From assembly GCA_039096225.1 (NCBI GenBank), contig JBBPEB010000029.1, forward strand, positions 248,001 through 312,000: a stretch of DNA of 64,000 nt, read 5' to 3'. Made by a program: the position numbers and the translations under genes. Position 1 is the first letter of the stretch, and every line of letters begins with the position of its first letter. The notes under the pieces are model-generated. The model had not been told where the DNA came from. It did no database searches and saw nothing but the letters and a program-made list of their open reading frames with translations. Positions 14,600 to 27,417 of the stretch are shown piece after piece. The stretch is from Blastocystis sp. Blastoise (taxonomy: Eukaryota > Sar > Bigyra > Opalinata > Blastocystidae).

Positions 14600-17244
14600 A
14601 TATTTTAATTATAATTAAATATCAATAAGTTTTCTTTATTTTTTTTTATTCACATTTCTTTTTTCATATGTTTTAGAATAAGAATAATTCTATGTTTATT
14701 AATAAAAGAAAAATTTGGAATTCATGAATATATAGATAAGTATAATGATAATTTACATTGAATACAAATAATATAATAATTAAGAAATGATTTAATGTGT
14801 AATAATAACTTTATAAAAAAGAATTTCATTATGATAAACACATGTGAAATTTGATTATAAATAAAATAAAAATATTTATGACTTTATAAAAGGAATGACG
14901 ACAGAAAAAATGATAAGAATTTAATTCTTTTATGTTTTCTAGACATATGAAATAATTCTGATATTTATTTGAAGAATTAAATATCATTCACAATACTTTT
15001 CACTATAATAATTAACTGTAAACATATCAATACAACCAATCTCATTCTTAAAAAGGAATATCTTTATTCAACACTATGCTCAACAGAGAAACAAATAATA
15101 ATTCAATCATCTATTCATAATTAAATATAAATATTTATCGATATTAATGGAATATAAAAGGAAAATGAACATAAAATGATTCTATTGAAAAACATACTGT
15201 GATATATATAATATTCCTGGAAAAACTTCCTTTTTTTCTTTATCGCTTCTTTCCATCATTTAGCATATAAATACATATAACTAGAAGATATCATGAAATG
15301 GTTGACTTTAATCAAGAAAGAAACACAATTATCAGAATTTCAATATAAAATATCAATGAATAGAAACTCTCGCATTTTACCACTGTTTCTCTTATAATTC
15401 ACAGAAATTGACTGATTCTAAAAATGTTGCTAATTCGGCTATTTTGATAATAGTATAAAAATCGTGATAGCTATACAATCGGTATTTCCCAAGAAATTAG
15501 TACAAGTGATCTTATTAGTCAAGAGAGAATTCTATAGCGTCACCAGTCAAGTCTAAAAACAATGAACACCTATTGCAGTCTATAAACAAATAATTCTTAT
15601 AAAAGTCTCTCGCTATTTACCTATTTTATAGATAATAGAATATAAATAGGCTATAACAAAAAAATGTTAAAAAGGTGCTTTGTTTTTTTTATATAAAAAG
15701 ATTATTATCTTACGTCAATAGGTCTTTTCCCATAAATCAGGAAATGATATTCAGAAACTCTTCATGAATTCGTAATTGCTCCTTTTTACAAAACACTTTC
15801 GCTATCTTATTTTATTTTTCATTTTATTCTATGAATATGGAATATAATTATATATTATATTATTTTCTAAAGAGTAATTTATATGTATTCTTAATTAGTT
15901 GATTTTAAAATACATAATTAAGACAATTATAGTGATTCAATTTTAATAATGTTATCAATTTTGAGTATAAATAATTATATTATGTTTATAGATATTAGAG
16001 ATACACTTAAGCGAATTTTATAGCATTAAAAGAGGAAATTATGAAAAAATATTTTTAAAATTTAAAAAAATATCTATAATTTCTCGATGCTTTTCCTCTA
16101 AAAATTCCTTTTTCTTTATTTTAGAATGATGAAACATATTAAATCATTTATAAATGTATTATTCTATTCTATCAATGTATCAAATCTTTTATTTGACTAA
16201 ATTGAATACATGAAAAGCATTGATTCTCAAAGATGAGTGTATTTTTCTTATTAAATAAGTTAAAATAATAGTTATCAACAATGTATTGAGTGTGTATAAT
16301 ACATATAAGCAGAAATAATAAAGAATAACTATGAAAAAACATTAAAGATGATATTCTATAACAGATTTTAATATGAAAAGTCTTTACATATCAAAATCAG
16401 GAACATATTTTATCTGATTAATCATGTATAAATATTCATGGTAATTTTAGAGTCATCAGCTCAATGACAATAGACACCATCATAAGTGATAGATTTACTG
16501 ATATGGAATGATTGGATTATTTTGTTTTTTAGCAAATGATATCTATTTAATTGATATGACGTGAATGATGTATGTTGTATATGTCAATTGCATCATTAGA
16601 TATTTACATAAAAAGCACCAATAGAATAAAATGATGACGTCAGTATATATTGTTTTTTTAGTATTTACTGATTTGATCAGTGGAAACAGTGGAATTCTAT
16701 GTAATTTTTAAATAGCTATATCTCTGGATATAAGCAATATTTTGTCTCAGTTAAAAAAAGATAATTCGTTTCAAAAGAAACTCTAGCAGGGGACAAAATT
16801 TCAAAGCCCCACTGTCAGTCCTTGGACTGTATGTGTGTACATATCCTCTTATATTATATATATATATATAGTATTACACCTGTATGTATGATATATCATG
16901 GTCTCAAGTACCCCTGGCCTTCAAGCATACTACAAAATAACAGCAGTATGTATTTTATTAATTACTTATATTTTATATATATTCTAATAGGATATGCTTC
17001 TTATCTACTATATATAGATGACTGAAGTTAATAATAGCAATTATGTTTATGTTTCTATTCTTTGTTTTTGTATTATACTATTGATGTTCCTTCTTGTTTT
17101 GTTCTTAACTGAGAGTTATTATTATTATATAGTCACAACAAGTTATATCATAAAGATCAGTCTTTAATGGCTTAAATATGGATTTACTTGAATGTAGAGT
17201 GTTATACAATTAACAAAACAATATATATATAATAGAAATTGATA
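14600..17244. other. AT-rich intergenic region
   Basis: No gene is recognised. The stretch at about 16,790-16,930 is less AT-rich than its surroundings (AGGGGACAAAATTTC, then AGCCCCACTGTCAG) and may be a decayed transposon end or a non-coding RNA, but nothing defines it. Confidence 0.4.
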
Positions 17245-18414
17245 TTAATTAGAAATAGATGCATTAAATCTTTGCTGATACTTTCTTTGCGCTTCCTTAT
17301 GTCTTTCAGCTTTGTTGCGATGCATAAGTTCAATCTTATCATAGTGACACTGAAGAACTTTGTACTCCTCTGATCGTAAAGGTGAATCCATTATAGACAG
17401 ATTTGTCAAATGGGTTAGGGCTTTATTAAAGGAATCAAAACGTTCCTCAGCAAGGCCAAAGGGTTCTCGAGCTGCTTTAAATACTCTAGTCATCCTTCCA
17501 AAATAGTTTTCGATAAGAATTCTATACTTATTAAACGTTATATCATTAACGCCATTAGGAAGTGATAGGAGTTCAGGATCCGATTCAGAATGGTATCCTT
17601 TATCAGCTAATATATAAACAGAACTTATAGTATCTCCTATGTTAGTGAGCATTTCATTTAATCCAGCCATTATTGCGTGCTTATTCAATCTAAACATTGA
17701 TATATCACTGTTTGATGCAGGAAGAGAAGGAGAAACATATATACACAGACCCTCATGATTGATAATATATTGAGCTGACATTCCAGGGCTATGAAATTTG
17801 TGGGAAAAAAACTTACGACGTTGGGCAAATGAAGACGATACAGCAGCGATACGTTGATGACGTCCATCGATTATAAAGCGTGAAGATTGTCCTTGCTCTG
17901 ATAGGCGCTGCTTTTCTGCTTCGCTAATCTTAGATGAAAGCTTTGGACAACCTAATGTTGTACAAAACGGTACATAGCAAGCTGCTATGGCATCTATTCC
18001 CTTTAAGAGGGCAGTTCTAACGATATTACGTTTTTCATGAACCTTAGTAGCCAATTCGCCAATAGTACAACATCTTCTTATATAAACCAAAGCCAAAAAA
18101 ATTGACTTATTTTGAGACAACGAACCTTTTCTGTTTCCTTTAAAGTTAAACATTGCTAGAAAAATAGTATAATAAGATAAATATAACATTATTGAACAAT
18201 AAATACCATCTTGTATTATCATTTCGCATCTTGAACGAGAAAAACCCAGCAATTGTTCACAAGAAGAGTCACTTAAGAGTCTGTGAAATGATTCAGGGTA
18301 GAGTGATTGCTCATCTGGATCATTAACAGTTACATCATGATCTAAGCAATAGTCCTCCACTTCCCTATCTATTTCCTCTTCTATGTCACAAGAAAACGAA
18401 TCAATCAAACTCAT
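17245..18414 (-). CDS. DDE_Tnp_4-like (Harbinger/IS5-type) transposase
   Basis: This is an uninterrupted 389-codon frame from an ATG at 18414, less AT-rich than its surroundings. The second half carries a DDE nuclease fold of the DDE_Tnp_4 type. The first Asp is in FIIDGRHQRI, followed by a SNSDISMF segment where the family has its G-S-x-x-D motif. The second Asp is in YILADKGYHS, and the Glu is in ILIENYFGRM. The N-terminal half has a helical region resembling the helix-turn-helix that precedes this domain. Such enzymes cut out and reinsert DNA transposons. I found no companion Myb-like ORF and no convincing terminal inverted repeats, so the element's borders are unknown. The frame is intact and may be active. 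Confidence 0.8.
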   Translation of the reverse strand: MSLIDSFSCDIEEEIDREVEDYCLDHDVTVNDPDEQSLYPESFHRLLSDSSCEQLLGFSRSRCEMIIQDGIYCSIMLYLSYYTIFLAMFNFKGNRKGSLSQNKSIFLALVYIRRCCTIGELATKVHEKRNIVRTALLKGIDAIAACYVPFCTTLGCPKLSSKISEAEKQRLSEQGQSSRFIIDGRHQRIAAVSSSFAQRRKFFSHKFHSPGMSAQYIINHEGLCIYVSPSLPASNSDISMFRLNKHAIMAGLNEMLTNIGDTISSVYILADKGYHSESDPELLSLPNGVNDITFNKYRILIENYFGRMTRVFKAAREPFGLAEERFDSFNKALTHLTNLSIMDSPLRSEEYKVLQCHYDKIELMHRNKAERHKEAQRKYQQRFNASISN

Positions 18415-19742
18415 TTTTATTGTAAATATAATTTTTTTTTGTAAAAAGATATTGTTTTAATGTATTGTAAGACGTATTAGTTTTTTAATTAGTGCAAATA
18501 AATACATAATATACATACGTAATGACTAAAAGAGAAACATTCATACTTTATCAATAGAAATAGTACGCGTAATTAGAAAAGTACAATACGTATGTGATAC
18601 GTACAATCAAATAAAAAATGACGCAGATCAATTTGTGATAGACGTTATCAGTCGCATATGATAATTTTATTTTTTTTAGTAAGCAAATGATATGTATAAT
18701 ACACACTGATCGAATATTCTTAGATGTTAATAGTTTGATATCATATGATCCACTATTATCGTAATTATTTCTTATTTTTCGCAATGATATGATAAATAAT
18801 TCTGATAATTTAAATATAGTCTGACTCGATATTCTTGTTTCTGATTTAATCTGAATATATCTGATTAATCAGTTGAATATGATTCCTCAGTATTAAAAAG
18901 AAATATAGACTCGTAGATTTATAAATGACTTATTATATGAAGAGGATCTTTATGTATTTAATAATGTGAACTATTTCTTCAAAATACTTTATACAATAAA
19001 GAATAGCAATGAAATGCTTTTAGAGAATTCAGTAGATGAATCAGCTTCATATTCTTCAACTGCTTTCAATCTGTGTATATGAATAGATTCTTGATAAATA
19101 TTAATTTATAAGTAATATAATCATAACGTAAATAGAACGAATATCATGAAATAGAGATGAATTGATTGTTCAATTGGTATACATAAGGTATATTCATGAT
19201 ATAATTTATTATAATTTGATAGAATATAGTTCTCTGTAACATCATAGAATATAAAACGTTATTATTTCAAAGACAAGCAGAGAATCACTGTTAATTGTAT
19301 TTTTCTTTTTGAAATCCGATTAGATAGTGAATTATTGAAGTTTTATTACATCATAAATCATTCTAGACTTATTAACTAACTTCTAATGAAGACAAATAAG
19401 GATTCTGATAATAATTTGTTGAAGAACTGCTAAGAATGACTCTATATTTGAAATATAGTTTTTATAAATACGATAAGAACAATCAATCATACGTTCTATT
19501 TTGTTCTTTTGATAATTCTGATACTTGAATTTCTTTTTTTAATGTAAAATTGAACTTTCTTATTAAATTCATGTGCTACTTATCGCTTAAATAGCATTTA
19601 CAAATAAAATAGAGGGAATTACACATTTTAACGATGTAAAATGATTAAAAAAGATTTAAAAGAAATAATATTTTTCACTTTTCAATTTTTCGCTTAAAAA
19701 ATATATATAATCGTGATTCTTTTTTAATACTTGTTCATTCAC
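18415..19742. other. AT-rich intergenic region
   Basis: No gene is seen between the DDE transposase and the left target duplication of the hAT element. It may include the right end of the DDE transposon, but no inverted repeat could be matched. Confidence 0.4.
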
Positions 19743-19750
19743 TTTGAAAT
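19743..19750. repeat. Left target-site duplication of the hAT element
   Basis: TTTGAAAT lies directly before the left terminal repeat and is repeated exactly at 26308-26315. Eight base pairs is the duplication length typical of the hAT superfamily. Confidence 0.9.
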
Positions 19751-19772
19751 TAGAGCTAGGAAAAAATGTGGG
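19751..19772 (+). repeat. hAT left terminal inverted repeat
   Basis: It starts TAGAGCTAGG and ends GTGGG, and matches the right end except at positions 4 and 17. A tandem GTGGGAAAA motif and its inverted copy follow immediately (19768-19805). Confidence 0.85.
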
Positions 19773-20319
19773 AAAAAGTGGGAACTTTTTCCCACATTTT
19801 CCCACAAAGAAATATCTAAATGGGAGAAATCAAAAAAGCCAGTATCTTTCTATAGATTTTCATGAATATAATGACATTTTCTGTTATTAGTTAAAAAAAT
19901 ACACAAATTGGAATAAATAACTGTTTAGTCATTTAAAAAGAAATTATTGATTATTATATATTTTTCAAAAAATAATTAGCCAATTAAAACTGATTAAAAT
20001 ACAATAGGCAACAAATAGAAACATATCAACTGGAAGTTTTAGAGATAATTCAATAAAAGTATAAATATAATGCCACCAAAATCCACTTTTTTTTAGTAAC
20101 TCAGAAAAAAGGCGCGAAATTTAGATTTCCCCACGTTTTTCTGTTTTTTTTCGCAATAGAAATTTGATAATAAGTTCATTCTTATTTGACTTGGTATTTT
20201 ATTTGATAATAACAATTAAGATATGGCTCGAATAAAAAACATATCGCAAAACAATAGTACAATATATAAGAATTATTTTAGCAATTTTCATAACTATTAA
20301 TATATATGTAGATCAAGAA

Positions 20320-22726
20320 ATGGCTGAGAATAATCACAGAACTAGGTCTAAAACTAAAGGAAAGAGATTAGATGATGAAAACCGTGTTGAAAAGTACATT
20401 TTTAACTATATGATAATACTTATAATTATAGATCAAATGTGAATAGAATAAAGGGAAGAACGCCAACAAATGATAAATATAAACATAGAAGTAACATTGT
20501 CAATATAGATGATCGCTTGGAAATGATATATAATCCAAAGAATACTCTATTCTCAGATCGTTTCAATTTCACGAAAAGAAATAATAGGCTATATTGCAAG
20601 CTATGCCACAAAAACGTTGATTACATTAATACTAGTCATATGTATTCTCATGCTAAGACAAAAAAACATATAATAAAGAAGAGTATTATGTCATCAACTT
20701 CCTCTGATAATACAAAAGCAAATAACATAGGAAATGAATTTGAAGAAGATCTTTGTAGAACTATGGTTGCGTCCAATAGGCTTCTAATTTCAGTGGATGA
20801 TGAACCAATGAAGCAATTCGTAACTAAATATACAGGTAGAACTACTCCCTGTTATAGGACACTAAAGGATACATATTTGCCGATTATCTACGGAAAGGAT
20901 AAAGCAAAAGTAATACATATTATGGAGTCTGTTCATGATAATTCAACTTCTCCATCAAGCTGTGATGAAATGATAATAAGAGGAGACAATGAAGTTCAAA
21001 TATTTGTAGATTCTACGACCGATATATGTGGTCGAGAAGTAGTAGCAATACTAGGTAAAATTGTTAGTAACAATAAAGGTCAATATAATGATCAACAACA
21101 AGAGAACCCAATATTCCTTTTGGACATTATCAATGATAGCAATATTTCATCCTATAAATATGCATCTATTATTTATGATACATTAAAAGAATATAAAATA
21201 AAAGATACTAATGTTAAATACTTCTCATCTGATAATGCCTCAGTAATGTATAAAACAGCAGAAACTATTTCCATATTTTATCGAAATATAATTCATATTC
21301 CATGTATTTGTCATATATTGAATTTGATATGTATGGCGATTCAAGATAACCTAGAAAATTCTGATAACTTGATTCGAGGAATGAACAACTATTTCAACTT
21401 CTCAATACACAAGAAAAACTCATTAAAGGATTATTTATTGAAGAATGGATTAAGTAACGTATCTACTTTTCCCCAATTTGTTGAGACTAGGTGGTCTTCT
21501 TTCTTTAAATCATTATTATTTCATTGTAAGTATATCGATTATTATTATGATTATTTCCAGCCAATATTTGATAACGAAAAATCTAATAAACAGCTGAAAA
21601 TAATTAAGAATATTATTAATAATCCAACAAAGTATCAGGAAACCAGGATGGAATTGTTTCTTCTAAAAGGAATAAGCGAACAATTTGTTAACATAATAAC
21701 CACTCTCTCTTCTGATTCTTATCCAATTATCAATATGTATTCACTAGCAGAAGTAATTTCTAATAATATTCAAAATATAATTGATAATATTGATTCAAAT
21801 ATTAAAGAAAACACCAATACGAATATATCAATTTCTTTTGATAATTTAAAGAATAATATCCTTCAAGGTAAGATACAATACTATATATTATATATATTAT
21901 TATATATATTAATATATATGTATTATATATATATTATATGTATTATATATATATTATATATACTATATACATTATATATATTATTATATATATTATTATA
22001 TATATTATATATATTAATATATATATATTATTTATATTATTATATATATTATATATATTAATATATATATATTATTTATATTATTATATATATTATTATA
22101 TATATATTATTTATATTATTATATATAATATTAATATATATATATCTATTATAAAATGTAATATATATACAGGTATGTTGAATGCTCAAAAATTATATAA
22201 GAAATACCTTGGTGAGCAAACTCATCTATACATGATTTATAAAAATTATCATTGTTTTGATTATCTCCATTATACTCCACCTAATTCTCCATGTTCTAAT
22301 GATTTGAATCTGAATCCTTTATTTACTAATATATCTGAAAAAGAAATAGAATTATACATTAAATATTTGAAAGAGTACCAATCCAATAATAATATTTGTT
22401 CTAACTTACAGTGCATCTCTTTATTCTTGACAAAAGAAAATATTCAAGGATTTGCAAAAAATATGCCTAAAAATATTAAGAATATACAAAATATTATTTT
22501 ATCTAGTTTAAATATAGTAGTATCAAATACTCCTGCCGAAAGATTGTTTTCAAAGTATAACGATATTTTAATTCCACGAAGATCCAGTTTACAGTTTGAA
22601 AATATTAGATACTATATATTCGAATATTTCAATTTTTCTAACATTTATCCTAGTATTGGTAAAAAAGTAGAAACAAATTTATACAATGAAGATTCATGGT
22701 TATTTGAAAATGACGCTCCGATTTGA
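20320..22726 (+). CDS. hAT-family transposase (three exons)
   Basis: Exon 1 is 20320-20393 from an ATG, and a 38-bp intron leads to exon 2 at 20432. Exon 2 ends near 21866 at CTTCAAG, and a ~306-bp almost pure AT intron leads to exon 3 at about 22173, which ends with TGA at 22726. The N-terminus has a BED-like zinc finger (YCKLCHKN with histidines in HMYSHAKTKKH). The catalytic domain shows IFVDSTTDICG with the first Asp, YFSSDNAS with the second, and the hAT signature ICHILNL. The C-terminal dimerisation region carries NTPAERLFSKYNDILIPRR. All frames are open, so the enzyme may be active or only recently silenced. Confidence 0.85.
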
Positions 22727-23040
22727 TTTGGACTAAGAAATTATCAGAATTATCTCAATTGTTTACATATTTATTTTGCTCGATAAATCAATTATTATAC
22801 ATCTGCATACTATTAAATATAAATATAATATATAATGAAATAAATACTCTTTAAAATCTATAAAAATTATGTTGATTTCTTTTATATATCTTTGAGTTAC
22901 GCTTCAATTCTATATTATTTGATTCTATATATGAATACTATATAAACTAGGGTCACGCCGCAGGTCCGGGGCCTAACGGCACCGGACCGCGGCTGCATAA
23001 AATAATAACAGTTTGGCTTTTATTTTCTTTTTTTCATTAT

Positions 23041-23524
23041 TATATATTATCTATTATATATTATTATTTATTATTCATTATCTATTATATATTATATATT
23101 ATATATTATTATCTATTATCTATTATATATTATATATTATATATTATATATTATATATTATATATTATATATTATATATTATATATTATATATTATATAT
23201 TATATATTATATATTATATATTATATATTATATATTATATATTATATATTATATATTATATATTATATATTATATATTATATATTATATATTATATATTA
23301 TATATTATATATTATATATTATATATTATATATTATATATTATATATTATATATTATATATTATATATTATATATTATATATTATATATTATATATTATA
23401 TATTATATATTATATATTATATATTATATATTATATATTATATATTATATATTATATATTATATATTATATATTATATATTATATATTATATATTATATA
23501 TTATATATTATATATTATATATTA
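23041..23524 (+). repeat. TATATATTAT tandem array (copy 1)
   Basis: This is a nearly pure decanucleotide-like array shorter than the equivalent array in copy 2 (30588-31320), showing length change since duplication. It yields a spurious long ORF of Tyr/Ile/Leu. Confidence 0.9.
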
Positions 23525-23536
23525 CTTTAATAACGC

Positions 23537-23606
23537 TTCTTATACTCTATATGGAGAGTCACAATCATTTATTGATTGTAATCAGGTTCAATTCCTGATA
23601 TAAGAA
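23537..23606 (+). tRNA. tRNA-like cloverleaf (degenerate tRNA or tRNA-derived module)
   Basis: The outer arms TTCTTATA and TATAAGAA pair over 8 bp. A D-like arm (CTCT, loop ATATGG, AGAG), an anticodon-like arm (CAATC, 7-nt loop ATTTATT, GATTG) and a T arm (TCAGG, TTCAATT, CCTGA) follow in order. The segment 23585-23595 matches the Pol III B box GGTTCRANTCC. Spacing is non-canonical because the two linker bases after the acceptor stem are missing and the base 3' of the presumed anticodon is T. It is more likely a tRNA-derived part of the mobile element than a working tRNA. Confidence 0.45.
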
Positions 23607-24129
23607 TTAAATAAATTCTTTAAATGATATCAAAAAAACTAAAAACAATACTTGAAAGAAAATTAAAAAACTATTTTGAATCATTATACATATTATTTAT
23701 TATTTTTAAAATATATTTTGTATTTATTAATAATTAAACAACTGTTTTAAACATTTTGTGAGTTTTTAAAGTCAATAACTTTAGAAATGAGTCACAATGT
23801 GAAGAACTCTGAAGTATTTTTAATTCATAAAATTTATTTAAATAAACGTAATATAATGATTTAAACTCATTTTCATACTTTTTAAAAGAATTAGAAAGCT
23901 TTAATCATAACAAAGTCAGCATTCATTCTAACTTTGACTAATAAAACATGGTTTAAAAAGTTAATATTTCTTCAGTTGTCTCAAATACTTATTTTAATCA
24001 TAAATGACTCGAAAAAGTGACTTTTAAATAGACTTTACCCATTCAAGATCCACTGTATCAAAACAGTTTCCTTCAGTCTTTTGATATAGTATAGAGTTTA
24101 TTATACTATTTATTGAATAAAAGTAAATG

Positions 24130-25440
24130 TTTTGAATCTCTGTCTTAAAGACCCTTTTTGACACATTATGAAAAGTTGACACACTTAAACTCATTTTTAT
24201 AAGCTAATATTTACATACTATACTCAGTATAGTGTTAGCTACACATTGGTCATCACTTTAAAACATTTTATAAACCTTTTGCATTTGCTCATTTACTTTG
24301 ACCAAAATATTTTCGTCCCTCCTTTTGACATAATATAGACTGTGTGGTCTAGTTATATGAAAGTGAGGGGGAATTTTGAATCTCGTCCTCTAAGTCAATC
24401 ATTTTCACATTTTTTAAAATTTATACCCCTAAACTTGATATTTTGACTCAACTTTTCTACAGTGTTCCAAAAACACGATTTTGGATAAACTGAGTGAAAA
24501 ATATTTTTTCAATAACTCTCACAACCCTTCACACATGCAGTCTCTAAAAATAGATTTTGCTATATTTTTGATATGTTGTAGAGTGTCTCTTAGTGTATAC
24601 TGAACAATATCTCGTTTCTTAAAACTCTCATTTTATGACTCACTCTAAACATATTTTTACTAATTGAAAGGCTTAAACATATTTTTAAAAGCTAATATTT
24701 TCATAGTAGACTTTATATGACTCTATAAACACATTAGTCATCACTTTAGACTTTTTAAGGACACTTTACTATTTGGTCATACACTTTGATCAACATATTT
24801 TCGTCCCTTATTTTAACATAATATAGATCATACACTCTAGTTTAATGCATAAAAGCTCTTATTTTGAATCTCGTCCTCTAAGTCACTCATTTTTACATTT
24901 TTTGAAATTTAATACCCTTAGAGTTGTTTTTTTGGCTCAATTTTTTTATAGTGCACGAAATTCACGATTTAACATAAACTGAAGTAAAAATAAATTTTAA
25001 ATAATAGTCACAACCCTTCACACATCCACTCTCTAAAAATAGATTTTGCTATATTTTTGATATGTTGTAGAGCTACTACAGCTGTACACTAATTAATATC
25101 TCTAAATTTTTTATTCAAAGTCTAAGACTATGTTTTATACATTCTTTTAAATTTGACAACCTTAAACTATTTATTTAAAGCTATTATTCATAAAATAGAC
25201 TTAATACATGATTCTAAACACATATGCAAACCCTTTTTCTTTTTAAGACACATTTTGTCATTTGCCGATACACTTTGACCTTCATAATTTTGACTCTCCT
25301 TTTAATATAGTATAGAGTATTATCTCTAGTTTATTAAATAAAAGTCATTATATTGAATCTCTCACTCTAAGACCACTTAATTCACACTTTTCAAAATTGT
25401 GACACTCAAACTCGTTATTTTAAGACTTTGTTTTAACTAT
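24130..25440 (+). repeat. Diverged ~490-bp tandem repeats inside the foldback element
   Basis: Blocks starting near 24372 and 24869 share GAATCTCGTCCTCTAAGTCA and, ~170 bp on, AGATTTTGCTATATTTTTGA. Related partial blocks start near 24133 and 25350. They are diverged, so the duplication is old. The same series occurs inverted in copy 2. Confidence 0.65.
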
Positions 25441-26285
25441 AGTAGTTTAATGACCTATTGATTACTATGATACAATATTAGTCCATTATAAGAAGATCGA
25501 TGAAAATATCGATCACTCAAAAATCGTCCTCAGGAGCTGAAAATTGGTACACCTAGGTTTTTTGACCTCCTGAATCAGAATATGATGTCAAATTAAGAAT
25601 CTAAATTTGACCGTTAAGGCCTCACGTGTTCAATATGAAAAAGTATTAAAAAATAGATAAATATAAAGAATAAACACGGATAACGTATATTGTGGGATTG
25701 ATAAAAAATCAAGTTTACCCCATGTTTATTTTCCAATTGTCTGGTCAACAATTTTTATCGGGGTCACCCCAAAGAGCCAATCAAAAACGACTCAAAAATC
25801 ATGTTTTCTGTTTTTTTATTAATAACTTTTTAATTATTAATAATATCGCTTAACCAAATATACGGTGCACAACTACACGTTATATCGTATTGAACTGTGT
25901 CTCAACCAAAAGCTAACTCCCCGTAAGTTTAGAGGAGTTGCGGCGACAAACTATAGTATACATTAGCCAATCAAATGCATTTTCCAAAAACTGACCAATG
26001 GGAATTTTTTTGCCTATTCTCATATATATAGTAATGATATATTATGTTCTATATTATACATTTGATTTTATTTTGAATCATGATATTAATTATCTTATTT
26101 TACATTTTTAAAATCACAAGCCCTCCAAAAGGTAGTGGCGAAAAATAATAAATTGACCTCAGTAATGCTAAAATATGCTTTTAACATATGTTTAGATCAA
26201 AAGAACAAAAAATGGACAGAAATCCACATTTTTTTAGAAGAAACGTTTTTTCACTAAAATTGAGCAAAATAATCACAATATTTAG

Positions 26286-26307
26286 CCCACTTTTTTTCCT
26301 AGCCCTA
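26286..26307 (-). repeat. hAT right terminal inverted repeat
   Basis: On the minus strand it reads TAGGGCTAGG, a run of A, then GTGGG, pairing with 19751-19772. Confidence 0.85.
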
Positions 26308-26315
26308 TTTGAAAT
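26308..26315. repeat. Right target-site duplication of the hAT element
   Basis: TTTGAAAT is identical to 19743-19750. Confidence 0.9.
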
Positions 26316-26537
26316 GCTATATAAATACACTTAATATCAATTAGTAACTAAGAGTAATTACATATAAATCTTTTCTAAAAAATTTGCAAGTTTTAATTTT
26401 TCTTGTTTTCATTGATTCATTGTTTTTTATATAGAATACAACTCTTTTTGAAGTATTTATTTCTAAAATTATATAGAAATGCATTTCCCAAGAATAATAA
26501 TATATAATTATGTTATTTTTATAGTTGAATTCAAGTG

Positions 26538-27321
26538 ATGTCAGAAAATAAGTCAATATTAACTGAAGATACATGTAAGTGAGCATTACTATAGACAATT
26601 TATACGTTTTTAAATTTATTTACGTTTCAAGATGAGACGCAATTATGCATTCCAAAAGAATTTATTGAGAAATATCCCCAATTACCCTTTTACGATATTA
26701 TCAAACACTCTGATAAATATGATGATGGAAGCTATTATATAGATATACCTTATTCTCCTATGAAAACAGTTATTCAATTTTTGACAGAAGAAAATAATGA
26801 TATTTCTTCTCTGAATTTGAAAGATAGTTATGATATATTTAGAACACTTGTTGAATACCCAGTTTCGATTGATAATGAAATACAAAGTGATTTATTAATA
26901 CATGTTAAAGAATTATTTTATAAATATTTGAAAGAAAACAATTTTACTGCATATGGATTATATGATTCATGTCATGAGTTATGTATGCCTATGATGCTAT
27001 TTAGTTCAGATACAATAATATGTATTAAAGGTATTAATAGTTTATTGCTTACAAATAATGTATTATAGGATTATTTACACCTAAAAGAAAAGATGAATTA
27101 TTCTATTATTCTCTTCTTATTAAAATGATGAATATTACTCAAGTTAGTATTGAATGTATAAATATGTTTATATAATATAAAGAACATATATATATATAGA
27201 TGATTACGCATCGACTATTCCATTAGAATATATATGTCCATCCTGTATTAAAGATATATTTCCTTCTTTAGAAGAATTAAAGATAACTGGTACATATATG
27301 TATTATATATATATATATATA
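26538..27321 (+). pseudogene. BTB-gene paralogue, interrupted by a mobile element
   Basis: This is a close paralogue of the gene at 425: the same promoter words (ATAGTTGAATTCAAGT), the same first exon design (ATG at 26538), the same BTB exon (IPKEFIEKYPQ, DGSYYIDI, SYDIFRTLVEYPVSIDNEIQ) and the same next two exons up to about 27,290. The intron 1 acceptor reads TTTTTAA where the intact gene has TTTTTAG (base 26613), so normal splicing should fail. The gene is then cut at 27321 by foldback copy 2. On the far side (31,430-31,490) only a short match to the exon near 2,221 of the intact gene remains. It is a dead gene. Confidence 0.75.
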
Positions 27322-27417
27322 CTAGGGTCACGCCGCAGGTCCGGGGCCTAACGGCACCGGACCGCGGCTGCATAAAATAATAACAGTTTGGCTTTTATTT
27401 TCTTTTTTTCATTATTA

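Larger units (their letters stand above)
22947..26042 (+). mobile_element. Foldback-type non-coding element, copy 1 (one end missing)
   Basis: It begins with the GC-rich terminus CTAGGGTCACGCCGCAGG, followed by a TATATATTAT array, a tRNA-like segment and about 2.4 kb of unique sequence without ORFs. It is the inverted copy of 28,080-31,410 and appears identical over the parts I compared by eye, apart from array length. Similarity stops at 26042, so the far array and the second terminus are missing. It lies inside the hAT element. Confidence 0.8.
19751..26307 (+). mobile_element. Complete hAT DNA transposon (6.56 kb) carrying a nested insertion
   Basis: The ends are 22-bp imperfect inverted repeats (20 of 22 bases match) that begin TAGRGCTAGGAAAAAA and close with GTGGG. 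The element is bounded by a perfect 8-bp duplication. It holds a hAT transposase gene (20320-22726) and, downstream of it, a truncated copy of the foldback-type element (22947-26042). Subterminal GTGGGAAAA words at the left end form a hairpin and are plausible transposase-binding sites. The element sits about 220 bp upstream of the ATG of the BTB paralogue at 26538. Confidence 0.85.

Noticed and set aside
17245-18414. Terminal inverted repeats of the DDE transposon
   Set aside because: I compared the flanks by eye and found no convincing inverted pair or TTA/TAA duplication.
21938-22172. Tyr/Ile-rich ORF start before the last hAT exon
   Set aside because: It is translation of the AT-rich intron. 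The coding part begins only at the splice acceptor near 22173.
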